A stretch of DNA of 64,000 nucleotides from Phoenix dactylifera (Eukaryota; Streptophyta; Magnoliopsida; Arecales; Arecaceae). Position numbers and translations under genes: made by a program. The notes beneath the pieces are model-generated. The model was given only the letters and a program-made list of their open reading frames with translations. It made no database searches and had not been told where the DNA came from. The DNA is taken from positions 20,133,545 through 20,197,544 of the forward strand of contig NC_052399.1 of the NCBI RefSeq assembly GCF_009389715.1, written 5' to 3'. The first letter of the stretch is position 1; the number at the start of each line of letters is the position of its first letter. This document shows, piece by piece, positions 1 to 13,245 of the stretch.

Positions 1-816
1 CCGAAGAAGCCGGGAACGTCTCGTTATTTTTAGGGCTTCTTCCTCCGCCTTTGAAGCCATCCAAAGCAGAGCCGCCACGCCCAACTGGTTGGGGGTTCTT
101 CTTCCTTGGGCTGTCGGCCAAGAGAGAGGGAGAGAGAGCCATTAAAAATCTGGTTTTTCTTCAGCACAAGTGGTCTTCCTCTACCTCCATTGCCGCCGGA
201 GAGAGAGCCGCCGGATCTTCGTCGAGGCTGAGGTAAGGGCTCCTAACTTTTCTCTCTTCCTTACGTGATGTTTAGCCATGATTTATTGTGGTTTTTGAGC
301 CGGCCGATCGCCGGAAATTGGGTCCAAAACAGGGTGCTCTGCTTCGGCAGGGTCGACCATGGGAGCATGTTAAGATTTAAGTTTTATATATATATTGTGA
401 TGAATTTTAAAAGAAAAATATAATTTTTGGATATTAGGTTCTGCGAGGGATTTGTGAGATTAATTGGATTTGTTGTGGATCGCGTTCAATGTAAGTAATG
501 AACTGCCTTTTCTAGACTCTTCATTTATATAATATTATTTTTGCATCAAATAAATTGTTAATGAATTTATATGTGATTTATGAATTTTACGGGATGATTT
601 GAATGAAAAATAGATATGTGAATTAGAATAATATTTTTTGGACTATTGTTATATTTACTATTCTTACATCGTATATGCATATTTAGATCAGATTATGATA
701 TATCTATTATGTTACAAAAAAATTTTTGATGTGTATCAGATTTGGAACTCTTAGCCTGACTATGTTCTGGACTCTGCCAATTGGAGGTTATGCACTGGCA
801 ATTCTGGCCCCACCGC

Positions 817-1768
817 TAAGGCTGCAAATGGGTCGGATCGACCCGTGATCCATTCCGACCCGCGTAGACCCAACCCGACCCGAATTTTAGGACCCGCGGG
901 TCTAGATCGGGTCCGAAAATTGGACCCGAATCATTTTCTGGGTTGGGTCTGGGTTTACCGAACGGACCCGGCCCAACCCGAATGGACCCGAAGAAGAGAG
1001 AGAGAGAGAGAGAAAGAAGAAGAGGAAAAGCCTAAGGGGAGTCGGGTTGAAGCCTGGAAGGATAGCAATAGGCATAGGTTCACAGAATCCAAAGGAACCT
1101 CAGCCTGTCAGGATTCTCTCTCGATCTATTACACTATTGATACCTCTGGTGTCTCGGTAGCTGGTTTTTTTTTCCTTCTGTTTTTTGGTTTTTGTTTCTT
1201 TTAACTTTTGAAGGGAGAAAGTGAGGGAACGCTGAACTAAATATGGGTCACATGCCTAGTTTTCTGCAATGGAATTGGATTTTGGAAGAAGGTCTGGGAT
1301 TTTTTTTGCCCTCGTGAGAGGGGAGCTGGGAGACACCAAGTTTCATCCAATCAGTCATACAGATAAAAAATAGTGTGATATGAAATTTGGCTTGCAAACC
1401 GACTTAGTTAGTACGTCATAGGTCATCTGTTCTGACTGGAGGTCAATTGCAAGTCTTTCAAGTCACGGGTCACCCAGCACCTCATAATTATGATATGACC
1501 AAATTAGATCTGCCCAAATACTTTTCCAATAGCACAAAAAAATTGGACCCAATTCAGATCCGAACCCGACACGGATCCGACTCGGACCCGACCCGACCCG
1601 ATTTTCAACCGGGTCGGGTCTGGGTCCAAAATTAGGATCCGAACAAAAAACCGGGTCAGATCAGATACTGAGGGTCTGGGTCCAAAATTAGGATCCGAAC
1701 AAAAAACCGGATCGGGTCGGGGTCACCCAGGACCCGACCCGACCCGACCCGACCCATTTGCACTCCTA
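817..1768. mobile_element. hAT-type MITE, 952 bp, with imperfect 8-bp target duplication
   Basis: The left end reads TAAGGCTGCAAATGGGTC and the right end, reversed, TAGGAGTGCAAATGGGTC. The flanks are CCCACCGC (809-816) and CCAACCGC (1769-1776), 7 of 8 identical, as expected for a hAT insertion. The interior is full of GACCCG/CGGGTC repeats near both ends, plus a GA-rich patch at 985-1030. No transposase is encoded. It interrupts a 33-bp minisatellite, whose sequence resumes directly on its right side. Confidence 0.75.
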
Positions 1769-1772
1769 CCAA

Positions 1773-1905
1773 CCGCAGGGTATAAGTGCGGTATTCTGGC
1801 CCACTCCGCAGGGTATAAGTGCGGTATTCTGGCCCACTCCGCAGGGTATAAGTGCGGCTCTGTTTCTAGCCTAGCCACAAGGTATAAGTGTGGTCGTAGT
1901 TAAAG
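1773..1905. repeat. 33-bp minisatellite in the LTR
   Basis: Units begin with CCGCAGGGTATAAGTGCGG at 1773, 1806 and 1839 (exact 33-bp period), followed by a diverged fourth unit near 1872. Part of a further unit (ATTCTGGCCCCACCGC) lies left of the hAT MITE, showing that the MITE landed inside the array. Confidence 0.8.
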
Positions 1906-2523
1906 GCTGTTGAGTTGAATGTGATTTGTTTCGAATCAGATTTAGGATTATGTGTATGAATATTTGAAAGATACGGATTTCAATGGATTTGTGTTTGAAA
2001 AGAAATTGATTATGTCATTATGCTGATTCATCGTAATTTGTATTTATATTTTATGTTATTATATGAATTGTCTAGTTAAGTTATTTATTACTTACTGGGC
2101 TGTTTAGCTCATTATACAATTTATTGTTGTTTTACATATTTCGAGAACTAACCTATCGAGGTTTTACAAAATGGAAGAGCGATTAGAAGAACTGAGGCAC
2201 AAGTTATCTTAGATTAGGATTTATTTAAATTGATGTTTTATCTTAGACTATTGCTAGACTTGTGAGACATTGTAAGTTGTGTTAGTTAAAGAAATAAAGT
2301 TTGCAAAATATTAGTAAAATATTTTCGCTGCATATTTAGAACCGTGGAACTTTATAAATTGAGTTAGTTAATGAAATAAGATTGCATTTTTATTTAGTTG
2401 AATTATTTTATAAAATTGAGATGTTTGGTTATGATGCCTTGCATGCTCGTGGGGAGAGTTTCCTACGGATGTGCGGCGGTTGGCGCAACCCCCGACTCGC
2501 GATATCGGACCGAGGGCGTGACA

Positions 2524-3949
2524 TATATCTAGCAGAATCTTGACAGTAACCTAAGTAGCATCAGCCGTGTGTTTATGTGGAGGGAGCAAAAAATTCTTCT
2601 CGTAAAACAGGAAAGAAAAAGCAGGAACAAAGCAGTATATGTATCATATTATACAAAATAGTAGATAATAGTAAATGATTTAGTTTGTACTTTGTACAAA
2701 GCACAGCCGATAATTAAATATACAAAATCAACTTGAGAACTTTTGATTAAACTAGGACCATTATTGATAAAAATAAAGTAAATGAAATTGAAGTCGATAT
2801 TAGAACTATTGAGAAGAAATTGCCTAAACTAGCAAAACTTTCCAAAGTAAGCATGCAACATATGGCAAAAACTGGAACCATTCGTATGAAAACTTGCCCA
2901 AACTCATTTTAAGTGAACTGAAACACTTTCATCTGCTGGGATTTGCCAAATGGGATAAAGACCTGCCCAACCTATTAGGATGAAGGACTTGCTCAAACTA
3001 TTATGTAGGATAGAAGAGGTTTTTGCCTACAAAATTACTAGGATGAAGACATGCCCCAAACTATTAGGATGAAGGATTTACAAAAGCAGCATGAAAATTT
3101 TAAAGGTAAAAGAAAGAGAAATGGGAGCGGACAATTGTCCTAGATAAATAGTTCAGGGCTTTATATTGAACTCGAATAATAGCAATTCTTTCGGTCATTC
3201 TCCTTTAGTGCATGCTGATGATCGCCAGTAAAAAAGAGAATTTCAACAAAAGATTGGTAAAGGGGGATTTTTGTCACTAGTTCATTGATTTTCCATCCAA
3301 AAAGCTCAGTGGGTTGAGAAAGAAAGAAAATAATTCAAGTTGAAACATCTTCAAAATTAGGTGGAGAAACTTCCATGTAGGACATAGATAAAGGTAGAGT
3401 AGAAGTGCTTATTATGTTCACTAGGGGGTTCCAAGACCTTCAATGTCATATTACTTGGTTTCTCCATTTGCTAATTTTATGGTTCTTGGATACGTATCAA
3501 GATGTATTAGTCTCTCCCTCGCTCTGTTATTAAAATGGTTCTCCATATCCAAGAAACACACTAACGGAGACAGATAATTCCAAATTCAAATGTTTCACCT
3601 TTATTGCAAATATAATATTCTTGCTCTGTGCTTGTCGTTCCACAAAATAAATTTCATTAAAGCTGCTCCATTTCTTACTTCACTTAAATGTTATAAATAA
3701 GCTGACATGCAGTACAATTGTACATGTCGCCAGGTCATAGAATGACCTGCTCTGGAATCCACAGTGCCATGTCAATCAAACAATATTGAGATTAATAACA
3801 ACATTAAAGCAAAACAGGCAATGACAAGCTTACCATAAGAAGAAACAACTTATCATATATCACATAAAGTTTCAAGAAAAGCAAATCACCACGAAGAAAT
3901 GACAAAATGGAGACTATGGAGCAGGCTGTAACATAGTTGAGGAGCAAAC
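2524..3949. other. Noncoding stretch, probably intron 2 of the carrier gene
   Basis: AT-rich, with no coding exon recognised on either strand. It contains a loose run of similar phrases (GCCCAAACTATTAGGATGAAG-like text around 2880-3080), suggesting a decayed local repeat. The third exon expected for the carrier to the right was looked for on the minus strand and not seen. Confidence 0.4.
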
Positions 3950-4610
3950 CTTGTAAAACGAGCCAAATCCCTCTTGGGCGAGCATTTTCTTTGTCACTTG
4001 GAGTGCCGATCCCTGACCCAATTGGATCCTCACCTACCAGACAAACATTCACCAAAATATATGCATCATCACCGAGGAAGGCTATATTACAATATACTAT
4101 GAATCCTACAAAGAATAGATCTCGGACCCTTCAAAAGAAAAAAAAAACAATCCAAGAAAAAAAGGGTTTCTTTCCACAACAGGCATCCACTTCGTTGAAT
4201 CAAGAAACAGAAACCCCTATTTTCTTGGACCTAGAACAGAAAACAAAATCCATCGACGAAGAGCTCTCAGGTCCCCAAAGAAACAACTTTGATATCGAGA
4301 TAAAAAGATAATACAAATAAAACAGCCAAAAAATCGAACCCATTGAACAAGAAGCACCGGAGTCATAAGCCTGCAACTCCTCCTCCAAGACCCAATATTT
4401 CCTTGTTCTTGGGGGTGCAAGAAAGCAAAAATCCATCAAAAGATGCGAAAACAATTGGCGAAGAAGAAGAACGAAAGATCACGATCTTACCTTGACCATA
4501 TCGATTGGCTGGATCACGCAGGTGGCGAGCATCCCGGAAGCCCCACCATTGGCGAAGGGCTTGACGGTGTTCCAAACTCCGGCCTGGCTCTTGGGCTTCG
4601 CCTCCCCCAT
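3950..4610 (-). CDS. DTC: Mitochondrial dicarboxylate/tricarboxylate carrier, exons 1-2 only (5' part of gene)
   Basis: Mitochondrial carrier family protein of the inner membrane; plant DTCs exchange dicarboxylates such as malate and 2-oxoglutarate against tricarboxylates such as citrate. Exon 1 is 4491-4610 (40 codons) and starts with MGEAKPKSQAGVWNTVKPF followed by NGGASGMLATCVIQPIDMVK, the start of the first carrier repeat with its P-x-D-x-(V/I)-K signature. The donor is GTAAG at 4486-4490. Exon 2 is 3950-4033 (28 codons), beginning VRIQLGQGSALQVTKKML and ending GSFYK, with a GTTTGC donor. Intron 1 is 457 bp. The start is chosen because conserved carrier sequence begins a few residues after this Met; the upstream in-frame extension is hydrophobic and not family-like. 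The other two carrier repeats are absent, so the gene either continues past base 1 across a transposon-filled intron or is truncated. Both visible exons have intact frames and splice sites. Confidence 0.88.
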
Positions 4611-7600
4611 TTCACCCGAAACTAATGAAAAAACGAGAGGGAGAAGGGACGAGAAGAAGAGAGGCGAAAGGGGCAAGATGAGGAGAAGCGACCGACCATA
4701 CACCTAGGATTTAGCTCTCATATAAAAACGCCGGCTCCTCGCTTGGCCCGCCACCGGTCGGGCTTCGGGTTGTATCCTTGGCGCCAAGGAATGATTGATC
4801 TTCTTTCGCGACGGCAACCAGTGGATCGTGCCTCACACAGCTTCCAAAGTATTACCAACTTTCCGTACATCTTTTGCACAAATCGCGAGGTATACATTGC
4901 GCGATCCAACGGTGGATGTTACGAAAGAAGGTGAATCATTCTTTCGCGTGGAAGATACAACCCGAACCCACAGGGGTCGTGATTCGGGAGGCCCACTGCT
5001 CCCCTTTTGGCATGTGGTGAGGTCCGACCCGCGTCGGACATCTTAATTGTCCAACCGGGTGGCCTTCCACTTCTTTAACTTCTGGTGGTTGGACAGAGAG
5101 ATTCAGTGATTTTTATGATGCGGCAAGCTCCAACTTGCGCATTTTCCTTTTTTTTTTTGTTTTTATTTTGTTGATAAAGTAGGAGGTGGAAACCTCAAGA
5201 AAAAAAATGAAGCTAGGAGAGAGAGATAAGAAGAGAGAGTGACTTGGAATTACACAACCACGATGAGACTTGTGCTTCGAATTATGTTCAATATAATGCT
5301 AGGGTTCAAGATGAAATGTACCTTTATTTTTTTGGTTATTTTAATAAAGTGACAAGAGAAACTAGATTGGAGAGGTCATAAATAAGTATTAAATATGAAA
5401 GTTGGCTCTCCATAGCTAAAAGAGTAGCATAAACATTATGTGTGGCTAAATAGCCCGGCCAAAAGCCAATGCTGACAACTTCTTTTCTTTTTCTGATCTA
5501 GCTTTTTGGTTGGTTCTTTACATTCGGAAGGTGACATGAGCGTGCATTTTAGTCATAGCATAAGCAAATAATTCTAATATGATACAGGCAACTAGTGAGA
5601 TTTTTTTGGCGAAAGGAAAGCAAGCTTTGGATTCTAGGAAAATATGAAAAAAGAGATGTAAAAAATGGAAATGGGCAAAAGGTGCCAACTTACCAAGCTC
5701 TCCTAGAATAGCTTATTGCAAAGAAAGAGAGAGATGAGTGCCTGCGAATCATAAAAAAAGACCACCTATTTTTCCACTTTTCCGGGCCGGGATCGAGAAG
5801 TGGAAGTCATAAAAAAGAGATGTTCATGCGAATCAAAAAATAAAATGTATGAAAAATCAAAAGAAATAGGTGGTCAAATGTTTCTTTACTCGCACATCCT
5901 CATGCTTTCAGCAAATAAAACCTAGATGGCACGATAGATTAGGTTCCAGATTATATTATTAGTATTTCAAGTTGTTTTAGAATAATTGACAATTTTTGAG
6001 ATCTAGAGATAATGGACAATTACCGATGGGGAGTACGGATAAGTTTTCTTGTCGGATAAAGGTGAAATACAATCTAATTCGACTTCAAAACAGCTTGAAC
6101 CGTTACGGTACATGTTACACTTTGGATTGCATAATTCACTTTATCCCTTTTATATATGATGTATTTTATGGTAGGGGCAGAGGTCATGCAGTCTTAGAAC
6201 TAGCATAATTTTTTAATCAAAAGAACAGAATGATTGAACCATGGAAGGAGGGGAAAGGAAAAGGGCAAATTCCCAACCATTGCCATTGAGTAACATCTTT
6301 CATTTGCAGCAAAGAAGTTCTGATGTCAAGCTATTCCAGCTTTACAATAAGCATGCATACCACAACGTAGATGCTGCTTATATCCAGCGATGAAGTTTTT
6401 TTTAAAAAGAAAAATCAGCCGGCTCAACAGCAATATATATATATATATTGTGTTCAACCTCCTCTTTTTATTCATATTCCTTTGCTGCTCAATCGTAATT
6501 CACATTTTTCTGATTCATCATCCGTCCATTCCTTCTACAGACCAAATCACAATCAATGAATCTCATTCCATTAGATATAAACAAATATTTCATGTTCAAC
6601 TCCATCTCCATTGTCATAGCTCCAAAAAAGATGTTTCCATGTTCCTTATCGCTTCATATAGAAGTGGATAATGATTCCATTGTCAAACTATGTGAGTTAT
6701 TAATGTCGAAACCAAAATTTAAGTGGATCATATAGTTCATCAAAAAAATATTGGATTGTATAGGTTCATGCATGTTATAGGCATCTTGCATCCCCAAAAA
6801 AAAAGTATCAGACAACAAATAGGCGTCATCATGGTATGTGTTCATGTTTGATTCCTAATAATTTTCTTGATAGACAATAAGTTCACACACCAAAATCACC
6901 GCTACGTGAGTTCTTATGTCCATGACGCAAGCAAATTCTCTCCCCAAGTAACATGTGGCAGAAATAATCAATAGATGTAACTAATACCTCTACCACCTTT
7001 TGTTTTCTTGGACCTAGGCCATTACAGAAATTAAAGTGATGAATAATAGTGAGCATTAGCAATCAAGGAGAAAAGAAGCCATCAACCCAACGACAATAGT
7101 AACCATCTTCAAATGAGACCATTTGTCTCTTCGTGCACAGCATAGCATGTCCTTCATTGCGCCAAAATAGGTGGAATCATTCTTCATCTCATGAACAAGT
7201 AAAACATGTCTATAGATAGACCAATAGAGCTATGTATTGGATGGCCTCATATGTGGCTGACCACTCTAAGGGAGCCCTCTGGTTGGTAAGAGGAAGTTAC
7301 TTAGAGCACTCCGAGACTTGTTATTTTTTGACTTTTTTTGGATGTATTCACACTAGAAGTGTATGAATCATCTATTGTAGAAAAAAAAAAGTAAAACATT
7401 TGCAGAAGAAACGTATCTATCCTGATAATTCTTTTTTGTCCTACAAGCCTTAGCATTAGTAAAACCATCCACATGGCTTCAGTGGTACAAGTTATTAAGT
7501 TTCGACTCTCTTTTTTCATGTTGAAGATCAGTAGCATACACTCTCGAAAAACCAAAACCACTCTTCTACTTTGTCCAGCTCTTGTTTTTATTAAGGTGGT

Positions 7601-9697
7601 GTTTGATATGGGGTGACCCAAAGATTAAGAATGATATAGGAGTAAGTGATAAGATCACCTTGTTTGGTTGTCACTAGTAATGCAGAGATCTCAAATCACC
7701 CCTACTTCTCAAATCACTGCCCAACCCAATGATCTCAAATCTATTTTTAAGAACAGGTATATAGTGATCTTGGGATAAATTTTGGAACAATCTTACCTAT
7801 TGATCCAGCGGTTGAGTATTGGTCAAATCCCCGCATACTTAACTTGAGAGACTCCAGGAAAGAGCTGTCTGCAAGGAAGCACCATCTGTAAGAAATTTTG
7901 ATTTCCATCTTGCTTCCTTCCTCTCCTTTATTTTTTTTTTTTACCGCAGCGATTTATTGAATTCGTGAGGTATTGATTTCTTTATTTCTTGATTTTCTGA
8001 TATTTTATTCTTTTTATTTCTTACGGTTGATTGAGTCTCTCTTATTTTTTTTGAACATTGATATCAATGCATAAAATAATGTTTTTTCATTCTATAGATC
8101 TGTTTGTATATCTAAGGTGTACAGATTTTTTTTTATAGGATTTGTGATGCATAGATTTTTTTATTATAGATCTATCCTAAAAATCTATATATCCATTTTC
8201 TAAGATGTTTGCTCAAAATTCTTCAAGCATTTTTTTTTTGGAGCTATTTTCATACACCGGATGTATCCATATATGCACATTGCTATGTATGCTATTAAGT
8301 ACTCATAATAGTATATATATTTTTAAGTTATTAATTTATTAATGAGTTCTGATGTTTAAAACTCACTAGGTTCTTGACCAAATCTTCGGGTCAACTCAAC
8401 TCAGCTGACTTTCAAGTCTAGCCAAGATTTTGGAATTTTGAACTGTATTTTTGAAGGAAAGATGAAAGAATAAAAGAAAATTTTCTTTTATTTTGACTAA
8501 CCAAGAAAATGACAAAGAAAAAATAAAAGCAATGTGATATGTTTGAGCTACTATGGCCAATTTCCTTCGAAACTATGACTACTTGAAAGGAAGAAAACAA
8601 AGGAGTTTGTCAAGAAAACTTGGTCTCTTAATGCTTTCTTATTTTATTTGCATACTATCTTTCCTTTGGCACCATATAATCTCATATTTTAGCATACGAG
8701 CAGGGATCTCATGATCTGAAACAACATCTCTTTTGTGTTGTGATAACAAAATGAGACAACATGCAGGAGTATTCATATATCCAAATACTCATGATTTGGT
8801 TTGAACACTCTCTCTTTGTTTTTTTGGTTTGTATGTTATGGCTGGTTACTCGTCTAAAGCGAAATAATTGCTCCGGATTAGCAGAGCCTGTACTCTTCCC
8901 ATCATTGATGAAGTTTTCTCCAATACTTTGAATCAACCAATACATCTAATTGTTTCCCAGATTTGTTCAGTTTCATGTAAAAGTAGAAATCAATGAACGG
9001 AAACTTGCTAGAATAAAACTCAAATTTAATTTACACTCACGAACAACTCAACGGGTACAACGTATCATATTGCTGGCTTTCCTCTGCACAAAGTGGGTAT
9101 ACTCAGGCTACTTAGATCTAAATTAAGGGTAAGAATGAGCTGCAAATATCCGAACCCGGTGCATTCATGAACATGTTTTGATCGAATGCATGTTGCAGTC
9201 GAAAGCCATTGGTTATTCGGTAAGACTGAAAAAGAATACAAAAATCGACACCCCAGACCCTCTAGGATCATACATGGCGGCATTACCACCGGATATACGG
9301 GTGGCAATGCTTAATAAAATAGACCAATTGAGGCTTCATCGGTTTAATAATCAGGTTTAGATCAAAAATTTTAATTGATTTGGTATATAGATCAGATTCA
9401 AATTAATAAATTTTTTATATATTTTGTATGCGATCTAATTGGCATCTTGTCTGTCCAAATCGATGGCTACTCCTGGGCGGATGGAATCAGCTCAAAGATT
9501 GCGTGGATCGTACGATTCGGAGTGTCGCTATGTTTCCCTCCAACGGCCAACGGAACGTGTTCGAAGACAAATGCCCGCCCATTAGGCCCGATCAGTCGGT
9601 CCGTTCGTTCCCTTGCAGGTTAAAACCGTCGCCGCTCCCAACTCCCAAAACCCAGACGCCGCCCGTGTCCGCCATCTGCCCATCTCGGTCGGAGCCG
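4611..9697. other. Intergenic region between the carrier and the L1 gene
   Basis: About 5 kb between divergently oriented genes. The first 130 bases left of 4740 hold the carrier leader. The rest is AT-rich and only short open frames without family signatures are seen. Homopolymer tracts are common (for example 5150-5160, 7381-7390, 7930-7942). I see no RNA gene or clear transposon ends. Confidence 0.4.
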
Positions 9698-10372
9698 ATG
9701 GCCCGCCTGGAGACCCTCCTATCCCACGCTCGCCGCCATTGCGTCCGACCTTCCCACCTCCCCCGTCTCCCCTTCTCCTCTCTCTCTCCCCACGTCCAGG
9801 GTTCTTGAGGTCGCTCTCCTTCTCCTCTCCCATCAAGCCGGTCTCTTACCCCGTCAAGCCCATGGATCCCTACCCTTCCGAGGAGGAGGGGGAGGACCTC
9901 AAGAACCCTCCTACTCCGCGCCCTCCGCAAGGAAGGCAACGCGAGGCGCTGCGGACCGACTCCCGGCCTCAAGAATCCGGCCTGGAACCGCAGGCGGATG
10001 CGGGATCACGTCCTTGGACTCGAGCGGACGCCCGCTCCGTGAAAGATATTCCAGTGATATCGCCGGTCTCTTATCCGTCCCGGGTGGCGCCTCTCCCTGA
10101 AGACCGGACATCAGCTCCGGTGGAAGAGGTAGCGAGGAGGACAAGAAAGGGGATCATGAGCAACTGCAAAGAGAGGTGAGGAGGATCCAATCCGATGCCT
10201 GGGTGTGGAGTTTCTTCGGCATTCAAGAAGAGAAGATTCCGTTCCCGACGCTCATCAAGCCTGAGAAGAGGCCGCAGAAGGTTTCCATGGATCTGATGGA
10301 GGCCATCAGAGAAGTCAAGGTCAGCATATGATTTTAATTATCTTTCTCCTTCTTTTATTGATAGGTTACAAT

Positions 10373-10880
10373 TAGGGCTGAAATCCGATCCGATATGGAT
10401 CGGATGTTAGCATATCCATATCCATATTTATTTTGTTTGACGAATACAAATACGTATACGAATCTTAGTTGGATATAAAAATTCATACTCATATTTGTTT
10501 TAAACAGATATGGATACAAATTAAATACCGAAAGTTTGGATAAAAATATAGATACAAATCGGATAATTAAACTTTATGACCACAAAATCAAAATTATTAA
10601 TAAGTGGTTGATAAATCAAGTTAATAGCATATTAATATGGTAATTTATTTTTCTTAAAAGTTTTTGAGTACTATATAAAATTAATTAGGTTTACAAATAG
10701 AATCGAATATTCGGATACGGATCGAATAGTTATCTATCCATATCCATATCCATTTTTTTTTGACAGATATGGATACATATACAGATATTAATCGGATAAT
10801 CAAATTTCTATCTATATTCGGATAGATTGGAATACAAAAACAGATCTAGATGGATATTATCCGATCCACTTTCACCCCTA
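10373..10880. mobile_element. hAT-type MITE, 508 bp, in L1 intron 1
   Basis: The left end is TAGGGCTGAAATCCGATCCG and the right end, reversed, TAGGGGTGAAAGTGGATCGG. Flanks are GTTACAAT (10365-10372) and GTTACGAT (10881-10888), 7 of 8 identical. The interior is AT-rich with many GGATACGGATA/TATCCATATCC phrases, so it can fold. No coding capacity. Its end sequence belongs to the same broad family as the MITE at 817-1768. Confidence 0.85.
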
Positions 10881-11144
10881 GTTACGATGTTCTTGCACTT
10901 TAATTTCTTTTGTATTCTTAGATTTATTTTTTAACAACTTCATGTGCAATCACAAAACTCACATTTGAGTGTTCGTTTGAAACATAGTTATATCATGAAA
11001 CACATTTTCATTAAAAGAGAAGCGGAAAAGCACAAGACTCATATATTGTTCTTTTTTTTTTCTTTATTTGATACCATTCTTGACCTTGACATGTTAATCT
11101 TTTTGGCTTGTAGTAAAAATGGTAACATTAATCATAAGCTGTAA

Positions 11145-11341
11145 CAGTAAAGATCCTGCTACAGATCACCCACTAATGATCACTGCTCTGTTCACCAGGG
11201 ATGTGGCAGTCGGGGATTGGTATCCAACATGGTAGGGCCGATGATGTCAGTCTGGCCCTGCCTGTGCTTAGCCAATAAACGGCTTCCACATCCCCAGGTG
11301 AACTGAGCAGTGATCAGTAAAGGGTGATTTGTAGCTTTTCC
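11145..11341. mobile_element. Small hairpin MITE in L1 intron 1
   Basis: The two halves are near-perfect reverse complements for about 60 bp: GATCACTGCTCTGTTCACCA on the left pairs with TGGTGAACTGAGCAGTGATC-like sequence on the right, loop around 11225-11270. The direct repeat AGCTGTAA flanks it at 11137-11144 and 11342-11349, an 8-bp duplication as in hAT elements. Exact ends may be off by a few bases because the outermost bases pair imperfectly. Confidence 0.65.
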
Positions 11342-13245
11342 AGCTGTAAAATATTCAAATAGTTTCAGCAGTTGTAGCTTTGTTCAAACAGAACATGTTT
11401 TCGAGCATATGCCTATCATTTTACTTGGACTGTTCACATGACTAATGGCTAGTCCTGAAGATATAGTCTAAATGCCCCAGTAATTGCTGCTCTATTACCA
11501 TAGCGATAGAGGTTAAAAGTTTATCATGATAATGTGATCCTTAGCTTTTCATAAGGAATCCCTTTGATAGTTCTATAATGGCTTATTGCATCCACAGGTC
11601 ATATCATCTATAATTGTGAGTTGAAGTGATCTAGTCCAAAGAATCACCAATTCTCTAGTTGTTTTTGGGTATAAACAATGCCTACCTCATGACCTGAATG
11701 GAAAATCTGTTTGGAGTTTGACTCCTTTTATTATGCTAACCAATGTAAAGATCCCAAATAGGAAAACTCTGTGTTTTCTTCCTCTTTTTTGATTTTAGGG
11801 TCTTTTATTCCATAACTATTTTTATAATTATTTTTTTAGTACGAAGGTAGATGTGTCTCATTATGCATACATTCTGAGACTGATTGCATTTTTTTGTTTC
11901 ATAAATTGGCACAACTGAGTCATGGATTACTTGTAGAATGGGATTAAATTAGAACAGCAGAACTGATCTAATAGTTGCTAGGTCATTAGCATTCTTTATC
12001 TATGTTGTTCTTCAGAAGTTGTAAAAAAAAAATCAAGAGTGACTATGAAAAAAAAATACAAGTGGTTTGTTCATACATTCAAAAGATTTCTTGGTCATTC
12101 TTATCTTCTTTTTCTTTTTCGGTTTGTTTGATTGTACAAATGCAGTTTTCGCTGTTCTATGTGAGTTCGAGTCAATTTTCAGGCTAATGCAAAGCGCAAA
12201 TTTGTTGAAACGGTTGAAGCTCATGTTAATTTGGGTGTTGATCCACAACGTGGTGACCAGGTCTAGTCTACCAAGCTACTTATTTTTGACTAATTCTCAT
12301 GCTTAAATTAGTTATATTGCTTTGGAAGTTTGAAACCCTTCTTGTTGTGCTTGTGATACATGAAATCGCCATGGTTTGTGGTATATAAAGTATTCCTACT
12401 TATTATTCGTCATTTTTTTTCCCGGATTATCAAAAGGTTCCTTGCATCTTGAAGCGGCAAGCATATATCAATGGACTGAATCTCAGCTCTGCCCAAGGTG
12501 GGTTTTGATTTAGATTCATGAAGCTATAAGCACCGGAGCGAGCACCAATATCACTTGAATTTAGTGAATGATGTTTTTAATATGAATCCATTGCAATAAA
12601 GGAACTTTTAGCTAGTGTGATACAATTGTTTCCACCATGGAGCTAAAGTATGACAAATTAGCAAACAACTCAAGACTTGGCTAAACATTGAAACTCAGTT
12701 CCTTATTGAAATATTAATAGATATTAAACACGCAAGCCTAGGAATTGCCTTTGCTTCATTTCACAGTAGAAAATGCCATGCAATTTATAGGTGAAAACTA
12801 TTTAATAGTTCAGTTCAGTTATCAAGTATAACATGTGACGTTGCATTTTTTTTTTTACTTGAATCTATATGAAGGTTGTATCCATGTGTCTTGTCACTAA
12901 AGGATGTAATGTTAAGATAAACTCATTCATATAAAAAAAGAGACAATTTTAATGTTGGTGTCCTTACTATTCTTGGGACCATTCTCAAGTATTCTTTAAA
13001 AATCAACAAAAGTGTAATTAGTGGCAAGATTCGCCGTGCTGGTATTGGAGCCCATACTGGTTGGCCGGCCGGTGGCATGGTTTAGTACACCTTCGTGCCA
13101 TTCCGTGCCGGGCTTGTACCGGCACAACAGAGAGGCGAGGGAGAATGAGAGAGAAAAAGTGAGAGAGTGGAGAGGAGGAAGAGGGAAGAGGAGCTCCGGA
13201 GGCCGCCGGAGGGGCGCCGAAGGGCCTTAGTGGACCGAAGGGTGA

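Larger units (their letters stand above)
1..2523 (+). mobile_element. LTR-retrotransposon-derived sequence, right LTR end at 2523
   Basis: The right boundary looks like a plant gypsy LTR terminus: the sequence ends in GAGGGCGTGACA at 2512-2523. No tRNA-Met primer-binding site follows, so this is a 3' LTR or a solo LTR rather than a 5' LTR. The 33-bp tandem repeats at 1773-1905 and the AT-rich stretches fit a long gypsy LTR. The left boundary was not found and probably lies before base 1. No protein domain is visible. The first 240 bases are GA/CT-rich and could be LTR leader. A hAT MITE (817-1768) sits inside it. Confidence 0.5.

Noticed and set aside
391..2528. TATAT at 391-395 and after 2523 as a target duplication bounding a 2.1-kb solo LTR
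   Set aside because: TATAT lies in a longer TA run, and the sequence after it does not pair with the GGGCGTGACA end, so chance is likely.
4721..4728. TATAAAAA as carrier promoter
   Set aside because: It reads rightward, away from the minus-strand carrier gene, and no rightward gene follows at a suitable distance.
7590..7800. Possible MITE starting TTAAGGTGGTGTTTGATATG
   Set aside because: The start resembles Tourist ends, but no matching inverted end or TTA/TAA duplication was found downstream.
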